Positions 11,675 through 21,880 of a DNA stretch of 64,000 bases are shown one piece after another. Position numbers and translations under genes: made by a program. This DNA is from Gnetum montanum. Lineage: Eukaryota > Streptophyta > Gnetopsida > Gnetales > Gnetaceae. Where the stretch lies: NCBI GenBank assembly GCA_015680685.1, contig MNCI01023945.1, positions 133,450 through 197,449 on the forward strand, in the 5' to 3' direction. The first letter of the stretch is position 1. Each line of letters starts with the position of its first letter. The notes below the pieces were generated by a model. That model did no database searches and was not told the DNA's origin. It worked only from the letters and a program-made list of their open reading frames with translations.

Positions 11675-12760
11675 TGTTAACGGTGTGACATCAAGGGGAT
11701 TTGTGGATTCTCTTTAACCACTTTTGTATGTTCTATCATGTTGCTAAGGTTGTAATTATATCCTTGTAGATCTAATAAAAGTGGAAGTAAGAGTATCATA
11801 AAAGAATACTAAATAAATTTTGAGGATCCCACCGGAAAGACATGTTACACAATCCTGAAGGTTGGTGGCTTCTCAAAATCCATATAAACTCCTCCCTTGG
11901 ACAGAACGCTAAGTGATGCTACTCCTTGCAACTGTAATAGTCTCATGGTTGTCAAACAAAGAGATGAAACAATGTGATGTCATTGGAATATGGTATGGAC
12001 TTGGTTTGAATCTTGAAATGAAGGGCTAATGATTACTTTAACTATCAACAACACATAAGAATTCATTATACCTATGGTAAGGCACCTCATGTCCCAATTT
12101 CTGCAATCCTTGCTAAAATTCATTTCATCTCACTGTTTGAATGATCTTAACTTATGTTTTATAAAACATAGAATTATTTTTTCAAATTGGTGGTTTTAAC
12201 ATATGTGTTTTGTTTAATAGGTATGTGTTGCATTCAACCCCTTTGGTACCTACAAACATTTTTAGGTGTGGTTATACAAGGGCATTAGGTTGTAGCTGTT
12301 TGACACAACCACATCATCTTAAACCTTCCAAATGCATAAATGTTGAATTCAAAACCTTCACTTATCATATAACTGATCTATTCTACACCATAAATCTAAT
12401 ATCCCTTTTCTTGCATCTTCTAAAGCTTTTAATGCCTGCAATTCCATCTTCTAGCATTAGCGATGCCTAAAGATGAATTCTCACTTACCCTAGACATATA
12501 GATTTTACATGAAATCTTCCAACCAATCATAAAGCTTCATTTTCCATGTTGAAGTCATAAAATTGAAAATTAACAAACCTCGATATTGACTACCCGATAT
12601 CGGGTGGGACTCAACATTAGATACCCAATTTTGGGTACCCAATATCAAGTTCATAAAAACTATAAATAGGACCCCCATGGTGTTCAAAAATTCATTATTA
12701 TCATTTGCAGTTAGGGGATTTTTTGCATTTTTCTCTCTCAACTAAGAGGTCTATGCAACC
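11675..12760 (+). repeat. E3 LTR or LTR fragment with palindrome array
   Basis: It starts TGTTAACGGTG after a PPT. Near its downstream end it has CGATATTG, the 14-bp palindrome ACCCGATATCGGGT (12592-12605), the 12-bp palindrome TTGGGTACCCAA (12631-12642) and TATAAATA (12661-12668). The right border is uncertain: I find no PBS, and sequence beyond about 12760 seems to belong to the region before the E4 accessory ORF. Treating 11675 and the TATA box as one LTR is inference. Confidence 0.5.
12661..12668 (+). promoter_or_regulatory. TATA box of E3 LTR
   Basis: TATAAATA lies 18 bp past the last palindromic word. A promoter is likely on position and context, but there is no direct evidence of use. 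Confidence 0.55.
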
Positions 12761-12816
12761 AACTTCCACACATGATATTTTGCTCCATACCACTCTAATT
12801 TTCATGGTTTCAATTT

Positions 12817-12830
12817 AGTTGGGGGAGGGT
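12817..12830 (+). other. Purine-rich tract upstream of accessory ORF
   Basis: AGTTGGGGGAGGGT lies about 370 bp before the accessory ORF start. The same kind of tract follows pol in E2 (4151-4170, minus strand). It may be an internal polypurine tract marking the pol/accessory border. Confidence 0.45.
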
Positions 12831-13196
12831 GCTTGCATGGAAAACTTGCATTGATTTTTCAAAATTTTCTATCACCTGGAAGGTATTATAAGGGTAAGAA
12901 TGTTGGAAACCTTAAGTATTTTAATTAACAGTCAATCATATAAATGCCAAAACCTTTAATTTTCTCACCTAAGGGAACATAACCATCATTACACGTGATA
13001 CATAAGGGAAAAGAAGCCAATTGAGAAGGTTCATGAAAGAAGTTAACACTTTTTGACCATTTTTCTTGAAATTTTTCTAACTTTGCAATCATATGCACTA
13101 AAGAACTTAATGAAACCAAGGTCATGATGTGAGGTATGAACATGTTTATGATGAATGATTGCACCTTAGTAACACTAAACCCTTGATTGATTGTAG

Positions 13197-15950
13197 ATGG
13201 CCCCAAAAAAGGAGGACAAGAAGGACCTTTGCAAGGTGCAGCCAAACACCTAAGAGGTGGCAGAGGCCAACTAGGAGAACAAGGCCCACCAGTCGAACAT
13301 GAAGAATAGGAGGCCCAATCATTTAGCATTCATCAAGAAGCTCCTGCTATATGGCATTCAGTCCAAGGAAAGGCCATCAAACCACAAGCTCTAGTGCAAG
13401 GAAAACACCTCACATTGTCTCAAGAATGCCTCCAAGCCATCTAGGAGTGATCCATGTTGACCATGGTTAGTGTGAAAATGAACTTTGGGCCATTCATGGC
13501 ATTTTTCCCTGAGGCAGTTAGAACTCAACTTTAGACATCACCTCTATGGCACATTCTCTTTGAAAGTGGGGAATGGTACCTTGATGAGATGTACCCATTT
13601 TGGAATAATAAGGAAGAGGGCACCATAGTCAACATTGATGGAGTCTTTGTCTCTTTTTTAGTCAAGGAAATCATAGAGGCTCTAAACTTAGAAAATGTGG
13701 GGGCCAAGGTGACATATTTGTCCACAAGGTCTAATGCAAAAACTAGGAAGTTATGGCTAAAGTGGACATATAACAAAGATAATAAAACATACAGTGAATT
13801 AAGTTTGGAAGAGAGGACTTATTTTAAGATTAGCACCTACCATCTCTTCCCAACTAAAGGGCTCAATAGAATATAAACTTATGCAGCCAGAGGAAGTATA
13901 ATCTTGATGGGCAAATACAATGTCAATCTTGCCTAGTTGTACTTCATGGAAATCCAAAGGTAGTTTGAAGAAAGAAAGGTAGGGAAGATAACACTCCCAT
14001 TCCCTTGCCTAATTAGAAATCTTTGTAAGTACCCTGAAATCTTGGGGTACACCAATGGCATTCCCAAGAGGGCTTAGAATGCTTCTTTCATTGAATTTGT
14101 TAAACCAACATCACCAAGGAAAGACCTTGGTGAGGAACTAGAACAAGAACAAGAGAAGGAGCTAGAATAAGAACCTGAAAGGGAGCTTGAGCAAGAATTA
14201 GTACAATAGTGAGAGCCACAAGTTCCACCACCACCACCGTAATATTATTGACCTATAATGAGTCATTTGTAGAGAATAACTGAAACTCTCAATTGGGAAA
14301 GTAGGGATGAATCAAACCTCTTCTAAGTCATTATTGATGTTGTGTACTCCACAGTTTCTATTGATCCATAAAAGGAAAAAATTTATTTATAATTAGGAGG
14401 AGAAGCCAAATGGTCACAACAGATCTTTAGAAACATTGCATCTTTTCAAGTAATGTTCAAAATAGGAGAAAGTGCTATTGTCACAGTCATGCATCATCAA
14501 GATGCAGCAAGCATAGCAAAAGTTATCACAAACCACATTAAAGAATCTTTTAATGTACCCATTGTGTCCCCAATAGACTTGAATAGAACCAAAGATGCAC
14601 AAATGCTAGCTAGGACTTCAATGACTCCTATGACCCATGAGGATGTGCTTGATAAATTGCTACAGACTAGACAAGTGATGAAAACTCTTTTTAACATCCT
14701 CAATGATGTCACTACAATACAGTCTAACCTCACTACCACAAAGGAAAAATTGGTCATGGTAGAGACCAAGGAAAAGCATGCAGAAGCAAAAATGCATAGG
14801 TTACAACAAGAGCTCATCACCTTAAGAGTTGAAAGGAGGGTTCCTTCCCAATTCATTGCACTTGACCAGTTAGAAAAATTTTGAATAGAGTAGCTAGGCC
14901 AATTGATTGAATAGAATAAAGCTACTGTATAAGAAAAGGAGAAAGCTGTCTAGAATGCCTTAGCTACCAAGGCTCAAGCGTATGCCCATAAGAAGACATT
15001 AACTATTACACAAGAGGAGAATAAGCATCTTGCTATTGATAATGCAAGGTTGACCACTATAGAGAAACATAAAAATATCTTAGAAGAAAGTGTCCACTAG
15101 TTGAGAGAACAATTGATGAGGGTCAATGAAGACATAAATAGATTGGCCAAAGAAAATAAAACCCTCTTAGTGAAGGAGGTTTTCATAATACATCAAAAAA
15201 TTGCAAATGAGATAAGTGTATGGAAAAACGAGGCCAAGAAACATGAAAAGCTGAAGGAGCACTTTTAGGACCAAATTGGCATGTACAAACAGATTAATGA
15301 AAAAGAGATCCAGATGACAAAGGCCATCATTAGTTCTATGTTAACATAGAATCCTAATTGGAAGCCAATCTTGGATAGCTATGCCTTGGTCCACCAAGTG
15401 GAAGTAAAGAACAAGGACCTATAGATTGAAGATTTTAAAGAATACATGGCATTAGCTAACCTCCGCTATGTTAACCTTGCCATGTTAATAGTAGGTTGAC
15501 CCAGAAACAAGATAGAATAACAAGTACCAACCACCTATGCGCTATATAAAAAAGAGTTTATAGATAGAAAAAGTGCTCTACAAAGACTCCATGTGGAAAA
15601 CTTGGAATTAAAAGCCATTAAGGCTCAGTACCATGGGCAAAGAGATGTAGCCTTAGACCTGGCCTAGAGATTGACAGATTACCATGAATTCAAAGAAAAA
15701 ATAGAGCTTTCAAGGAGGAACGACAGAAATTTGTAGCATGATATGTGAAAGCAAATAAAATGTTCTCATAGGTATCATGTCCATGGGATGTACTGGTTCT
15801 AGCATACATTGGCTTATCAACCTGGATGGCACATGATCCAGGAATATAGGAGGAAAAGTTGCAAGCACTCCTAAATTACTATAAATTCTAGAAGCCTGAT
15901 AACAAGGGGAAGTAGCCCATGGAAGAGCCACTGCCTCTAGGAACTACATG
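13197..15950 (+). pseudogene. E4 accessory ORF: N-terminal domain plus long coiled coil
   Basis: The frame starts MAPKKEDKKDLCK at 13197 and runs, through several stops and frame changes, nearly to the 3' LTR. The best piece (13589-13876) reads GTIVNIDGVFVSFLVKEIIEAL and later TYFKISTYHLFPTKGLNRI. It continues past a stop with ARGSIILMGKYNVNLA and KITLPFPCLI.NLCKYPEI. This resembles the proteins often labelled putative plant transposon protein that occur beside plant retrotransposons. An acidic Glu-rich run and a poly-Pro tract (14110-14240) follow. From 14453 a Lys/Glu/Gln-rich alpha-helical region runs to about 15930, much of it with heptad-like spacing, so a long coiled coil is likely. At about 850-900 codons it lies between pol and the 3' LTR. 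Its function is unknown to me; a structural or envelope-position role is only a guess. Confidence 0.65.
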
Positions 15951-16140
15951 AGTTTCTCCTTGTTTTGTTGTTTTGTCATGTTGTGTCCATGTTTGTAAAA
16001 TACCACTGCAACATGGAAGAGTCAATTTGTGTGTCTAGTTAAGTCAGTCAATAATCCCATACTTCCTAATATTTTGTAAAAGAACTTGTTCCTCATTTTT
16101 GTTTAACTTAAAGATGAGTTTTTATTTAGTCATAGGGGTA

Positions 16141-17022
16141 TGATGAGTAATGTTTTTCAGGGTTGCAATATCAAGTATCCAATATCGGAGCCATGATGTT
16201 GGGTGTTCGATATCAAGGCACAACCTGTGATGTCGGGGATTTGATATCGCCCCTTCCATGTGAGCCTATAAATACCACACTTGGATGCATGGTTGAGATA
16301 TATAAAGATAGAAATAAATTCATAGGTTTTTTATTTCAAGTTCTATTAGTTTCCAGTGCATGCCCACAGTGTGATGTTAAGTGATTGTACAACATCCTGA
16401 TTCGAGTGTGACGTACTTGGACACATTACATGATCGGCAATAAAGATCGAGATTACTTTCATCATTGTAGCATCCACTTAGCTTTATTACTGCTTTTAAT
16501 TACTGAAATGTTTATTGTTTTCCTTAGTTAATATTATCATTTATTACTCTTTATTATTCCTATCATTAAGAAAAATGAGTATGACTAATCGTGAGTGCTT
16601 AAGTGTAATTACTTGGTAGCATAGTAGTGTTATCGTTTGGTACACCTAGTAACAGTATGTTTGGTAATCTCAGTAGTAGTTGCCCAAAGTCCAAGGCATG
16701 TATGGATGATTAGGAATGGATACTCATTGTACATAGGCTAGTTTAGACCTTACTTTCCATTGTTAATTAGCTTAATTAATTAATTTCTTTATTACCATTA
16801 GGAGTAGCTTAGGGCTAAATAACATAAATTATCATATGCCTCACTTTAAACTAAACCATACATGACAAAGCTACCACTAGTCCAAGTGGGAAAATAGCAA
16901 ACTATGATCAAGGCATAATGATCTAGATGCCACAACTAGTCCCATCCATGGAATTTGACTAGATTGTATGTAAACACTTGTGATTTATATGGTTGGACAT
17001 AGAGGTACCTTACTGCTCATCA
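16141..17022 (+). repeat. E4 3' LTR
   Basis: It begins TGATGAG (16141) straight after ATAGGGGTA and ends CTCATCA (17022), giving 7-bp perfect inverted ends. U3 carries CAATATCAAG, CCAATATCGG, GATATCAAGG and GATATCGCCC words (16165-16250), then TATAAATA (16267-16274). U5 holds CTTGGTAGCATAGTAG-like blocks that match the E8 and E12 LTRs. No PBS follows, so it is the downstream LTR. At 17023 minus-strand gag of E5 begins. Length is 882 bp. Confidence 0.85.
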
Positions 17023-18479
17023 CTCTTCTTCTTCTTTCACTACCTAATCCACTAACATTTGAATTCGATGAGCTATCATCTCTGATAATCTTCCTTGGGT
17101 ATATACTCTAAGGATCTCTTTTGTTTTATTCCTTAGCCCATAGATGATATGCCATAATTGTTCCCTTTAAGAAACTCCATGGCTTGGACATCTATGTAAT
17201 AATGAATAGTATCTACTCATTGGTACATCAAGGGATTCATGTATCCCTTACTTTCATCTTAGGATTTGTTTCCTAAAGTTTGAAACTTTGGAATAAGTTT
17301 GGTATTTTTCATTGAAAAGTTCTAGCATGGTACTCCATCTTCTAATTGATTTTGGTTCAAAAGATCTATATCAACTTTCTTCTTCCTTAATGAGTATTCA
17401 AGAAAAAAACTTTAATTATTGTTAATCATTCTCTATGTTTTGTAGGGTGTAGGCATCATGAAACACTTGGAGGCGATGTTATGGATTTGGGTTATATCCT
17501 CCTTTGTAATTTAAAATATTATTCATTTCAAATCACTTGATGTCACTCTCCCTTAGATGCCTAGTAGTTATGTAGCTTGCTTCACTTATGTTGATCATAT
17601 TATGAGTGGCTAGTAGAGGTTCTTCATAGTCTTTGAGTTTGTAAACTCTATTGTAGTCGTGACTTCTTTGATGTTCATAATGCTTTCTTCTTCCATGCCT
17701 AATTTCTCTTTCTCTATCTTCTTTGTTAACTTCCATGTTTTTAGGTTGCCTTCTTCTTCTATTAACATGCATGTCATGATTCCTTATTCTTCACCCTTCC
17801 CTATTAAAGTCTATTGATCAATGTGATGAAGAGGATGGGGGAGTTAGAAAATAATGCTAGTTGATTCTTATTATATGATTCTTGGATTCATTCCTTCTAG
17901 ATTAGTTGGAGGTTTTAGACCTCAAATTTCTCCTAAGTTTAGAGTCTACCTGATGTATTATTGGAATTTCTATAAGGGTTGATTGTAACTTTCTCTTTAT
18001 AGGATCTTCAATGCATATGACTAATGTTTAAGAATTAGATTGTTGAGTCTAGTGAGACTTTTCAACTTTATATAGTTCTTCTTTTTTCTTACTAAGAATA
18101 ATTGCTTATGATGCTTTCTTTCCTTTGTCTTGTTTGTATCTTTCTACCATGATAATGTCCCTTCTTTCTTGCACTTCTATTGGTTGATATGACCTAGTCA
18201 TATTCTTAGTAACTCAAGATTTGAGCTCATGAGGGTTGCTTGAAGCATAGATGGCACTAAACATTCTAGTTATAAGGAAAATTTGCCTTGTAAGTCTCAC
18301 CATCTAAATTATTTATCTTGGTGGAAAATAAATGTGAAATTAGAATAATAATAATTAATGTTAGCATATGAGATTCTTATTTGCACCAGTGCACTCCAAT
18401 CTTCTTTATTATAATGTTTGTCATTACTTTCGTTAAGGTCATTAATAGGTGGAGATTTTACTTTGGATATGGAAACCAT
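17023..18479 (-). pseudogene. E5 OTA-type gag remnant
   Basis: The start is placed at 18479 (minus), MVSISKVKSPP. The frame then gives ISYANINYYYSNFTFIFHQD (about 18312-18380), matching E8 and E12. The open frame 17533-17772 is Arg/His-rich and ends YEEPLLATHNMINISEASYI, matching E8. The core ELFNEKYQTYSKVSNFRKQI lies near 17270-17330, and the sequence stops dead at the E4 LTR border. Nothing past the gag core is present here. There are several stops. Confidence 0.8.
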
Positions 18480-18606
18480 TTTAATGTGGTTGATGCTTAA
18501 GTATGTGTATGTGTTTTGAAAAATTATTTTAAGTATGAAAGATAGGCTTGGTAATTCTTGATACAATGGACTGTGTAAAATCAACTAAGCAGCAAACAGT
18601 GATACA

Positions 18607-18624
18607 TCCCTTGCAACGGTACCA
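18607..18624 (-). other. E5 primer-binding site, tRNA-Asp type (decayed)
   Basis: On the minus strand TGGTACCGTTGCAAGGGA stands one base from an LTR end (CTCACCA). It is close to the intact site in E12. Confidence 0.8.
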
Positions 18625-18625
18625 A

Positions 18626-19100
18626 TGGTGAGTGGTAGGGTATTCTAGCACTCAACCATATAAGTCATAATGTTCATGCACAACTAGATCAAAATCCATG
18701 GATGGACAATGTAAGTATACTTGTGAGTTGATAGTAAGTTCATGATTGTTGTCTTTCCACTTAGAGTTAGTGAGGTGTAAAACATATGGTTTAATTGTTA
18801 GTGAGGCATATGATAAAATGATGTTGGTTGGCTTTAAGTATGCTAAGTGTAGACATAGTGAAAATGAATATAATTTCTATCTCTAAGTACAATGAAAATG
18901 TAAAGCTATTCTATCCTATGGAAAAAAGTATTTGTTTTTAGTTTTTTGTACACATCCTAGGATGATGTAACTATTACTGATATTACCAAGAAACTTTACT
19001 ACTAAGCGTATCAAGCAAAGTTACTATTGGCTTACTAAACAATTACAATTTACGCTTGAAACTAGTCGTACTCATTCTTTCTTACTAATGAACGTTGGAA
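18626..19100 (-). repeat. E5 5' LTR, U5 part
   Basis: It follows the PBS and keeps U5 blocks like those of the other OTA LTRs (minus strand: GAGTACGACTAGTTTCAAGC and CTTGGTAATATCAGTAATAG). No TATA box or palindrome array is present, so it seems cut at about 19100. Confidence 0.65.
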
Positions 19101-19106
19101 TACTAA

Positions 19107-19206
19107 TGTATGATTTCTTTAAATATCTTTCATATGTTTAAGTGTGTGATTTCTCATATCTTTCATATGTTTAAGTGTGTGATTTTTCATATCTTTCATA
19201 TGTTTA
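19107..19206 (+). repeat. 33-bp tandem repeat, about three copies
   Basis: Copies begin with AGTGTGTGATTTCTCATATC, with exact 33-bp spacing (for example 19141 and 19174). Each ends with CTTTCATATGTTTAAG. A reverse-complement piece (CACTTAAACATATGAGAAAT) follows at about 19220-19242. Confidence 0.85.
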
Positions 19207-19242
19207 AGATAGGTCTTCATATCGACACTTAAACATATGAGA

Positions 19243-19560
19243 AATATTTCTACTCAATGTCCTCTTTATAGAAGTGAAGACTCATTATCTCATGTGGTTT
19301 TTGAGTGTCTTGTTCAGAAGATGGTTATTCTCAACTAGATTAACTTCACCACCATGCTTGAAAATGAACAACTAGAATTTGTAATAACTTTTAACCAAGT
19401 ATCCATGAAGTCATTCTTGGTGATTAGCCTACTTTATCTACTTTCTTTCTTTGCATTTGGAAATATCCTTGACCACTTATTCTCTCCTCTGTTTGGAAGC
19501 TTTAGTGTATAATTATATTCCAACAACTAGAGCATAATTTGACCTTTGTTCAAAAGTTAA
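19243..19560 (+). pseudogene. L1: LINE-type ORF2 C-terminal fragment (zf-RVT like)
   Basis: A plus-strand frame reads ISTQCPLYRSEDSLSHVVFE and CLVQKMVILN, then, past a stop, INFTTMLENEQLEFVITF. The C-P-L-(C)-x-S-E-(D)-x-H-x5-C layout is the zinc-binding region found after RT in plant LINEs and their relatives; the second Cys is Tyr here. No upstream RT is visible. Damage and short length keep confidence moderate. Confidence 0.55.
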
Positions 19561-20579
19561 ATAATAGAATCTTAAAGATGTCAATTTTTAGCTACAACTT
19601 CAAGCAAAAAAGCTTCTAGTAAAAGTTGAATAATTAATTTATTTTCTATGGTATTAATTTATTTTTATTTTAGAGGCTCAAGGATAGAAAGCTTTCAGCT
19701 TTTGTTGCTATTTGTTCTTTATTTGTAATTAATGTATTCTTTTTTATTTAGAGAGTTTTTTCTCCTTCTATTTACAAGAAACCTTTTACTAAGAAGTGAA
19801 AACCCATGTGTTGTTACATTTCAACCATTAATGGAGCAGAGCTTAAGTATTGAGCTAAGTTACATGAACTACTATTGGTTTTTAATAGCTTGATGTTTAC
19901 ATAAAGAAGGACTTTGTATTTTAAAACAATTTAGGGTTTACAACTAAAAGAAAGTAAAATTTAAGTCCTAATTATGATTTCAAGTTTCAAAAAATTAAAG
20001 CCAAGTTTGAGGTAAAGGCCATAGCATGAATGAAACTTCAAAACTTAAGTTTGAAGTAGTTGCAATGCTAATAGTTGGAACTATAAAAGATTTGAAATAT
20101 TTGCCTAATTTTTTGGGACTTTCAAGGATCCATATACTTGTGAAGTGAGAATAAGCTAATAAAGCTCGAAGCAGAGGAATTTCTAGGGATGTTTTGATAG
20201 AGATATTGCAAAGATTAAAAGCCTTGGTGATCAAAATTCTTTTTTTGAAAGCTTTTAAAGTTGAGGGTACAATCTCAAAATATTTTGCTATGATTGATTA
20301 CATAAGCTAGTGGAATTTCAGCTAGTTCATAGAGCTAGTGTTTCAATTTAAACTCAACAATTGTGTAGAACAACTAAATTATGAGCTTGTACAAGTTTGA
20401 TATGGCTCAAGTGAGCACTCTTTCTATTTGCTTGAGACTATTAATAAATTGATTTGTAGAGCTTTAAGATAAATTTTATCTAACAAAAGGGCTAGCATTA
20501 GCATAAATAGTTAGCATAGAGTGAAGCCCTTGTTTTGGGAAAGAGGGATCAATCTAAATCAACAAGGGGATTTCATTAA
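19561..20579. other. No recognised feature
   Basis: AT-rich sequence with a short minus-strand open frame (19995-20234) that I regard as chance. Toward 20300 words such as GAGCTAGTG and CTTGTAGAGC begin to appear, leading into the array that follows. Confidence 0.4.
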
Positions 20580-21880
20580 ATGGCTTAGCCATGTTAACTC
20601 ATAGAAGAGGTTTGTAGAACTGAAAACTAGCTCTACAATATGGTTCTAGTTGACTTGGATTTGAGGGATTTAAAGCATAAGAGAAACTAAAATTAGCTTT
20701 ATATGGATCTCATACGACATGTAAGCCATCATGAGAAGTAGGGTAGTAGAACCAAAAATTGGTTCTACATACAAGCATGAAATTGGCTCTGCCAAGTTAG
20801 CTTTGGGGGAATGAGGAGTGTTTGTAGAGCCAAAATTCAGCCTTACAAGACAAGCTCTTTTTAGTTCTACCATGTCAGCTCTTTTAAGGAATAGGTCCAT
20901 AGAACTAAAATCTAGCTTAATAAACAAGCTTACTTTTTAGCTCTACCATGTTAACTAGTAGAGGAGGTTTGTAGGAAAAAAGATTGGCTTTACAAAATCG
21001 CTCTACAAGATTAAAAATTAGCTTTAACATGTAAGCTATTTAGTTGGGTAGGTTTGTAGAAACAAAATAGGTTCTTTAGAGAATTAACCCATTTGCAGAA
21101 CCTATTTTGGTTCTACAAACCTACCCTACTAAATAGCGTACATGTCAAAGCTAATTTTTAATCTTGGCCTGATAGACTGAAAAATGGACATGTAAGCTAT
21201 TTAGTAGCTTTAGGTTTACAAACCTACCCTACGAACAAGTTCATTTTTAGTTCTACCATGCAAGGCCATAAAGCCAGTTTATGAGGCCAAAATTTAATTC
21301 TCTAAAGAAGCTTGAAATTGGTTCTCCAATGTTAGCTTTTTCAAAGAGTAGGTTGTAGAACTAGTTTATGAAGTTGAAATTCAACTCTACAAACAAATCT
21401 AAAATTAGCTCTATGAACCACATTAGCTTTAAAAGATTAATAAGTTCAAGGAAATTCTACAATGTTAGATGTTAATTTGTAGAGCTAGAAATTGGTTCTA
21501 CAAGGAAAATTCAAAATGGTTCTCTAAGCCAAGTAAGACTAATTTAGAAAAGCTTGTAGAACTAAAAAGTGGTTATATGAATTAGCTCTACAACCTAACT
21601 ATGAAGTAGCTTTACCATGTCAGCACCCTTATAGAGCAAGTTCATAGAACATGAAAAAAGGTTATATGAATAAACTATAATTTGGTTCTACAAGCCATGT
21701 TAGATCTCATCATGGGCCCACCAAGGTTCACACACATACACATTTCATTTTTAGTCTAGCTTAACAAGGGGTATAGTGTAGCATGTAGAACCAATTATTA
21801 GCTTGACAAAGAAGCTCAAATTCAATTTTCCATGACAACTTTGAAGAATAAATTTGTAAAGCTTAAAAATAATTCTACTG
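20580..21880. repeat. Degenerate array built on TTGTAGA...TCTACAA words
   Basis: At least fifteen loosely kept units hold GTAGA[AG]C[CT]AAAA, then TTGG[CT]TCTACA or TTAGCTCTAC, then CATGT[TC]AGCT. The words occur in both orientations, so many units are near-palindromic, for example GTAGAACCAAAAATTGGTTC (20749-20768). Spacing varies from about 40 to 100 bp. No ORF spans the block. It does not look like any LTR here, nor like a simple satellite of fixed period. Confidence 0.7.
21006..21166. repeat. Long near-perfect hairpin (70-nt arms, 21-nt loop)
   Basis: The left arm (21006-21075) and the reverse complement of the right arm (21097-21166) align end to end with 66 of 70 matches and no gaps. 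The loop is 21076-21096. The arms contain the same words as the surrounding array. A transcript from either strand would fold into a stem of roughly plant microRNA-precursor size. It could be a young inverted duplication, a MITE-like unit or a small-RNA source; the sequence cannot decide between them. Confidence 0.9.

Noticed and set aside
12925-13329. 134-codon minus frame rich in Cys and Pro
   Set aside because: It is antisense to the start of the E4 accessory ORF, and its composition follows from that strand's Lys/Glu codons.
14497-14856. 119-codon minus frame
   Set aside because: Antisense shadow of the coiled-coil part of the accessory ORF.
20580-21880. CRISPR-like appearance of repeated words
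   Set aside because: Repeats vary in length, orientation and spacing, and the DNA is plant nuclear. No cas-type genes.
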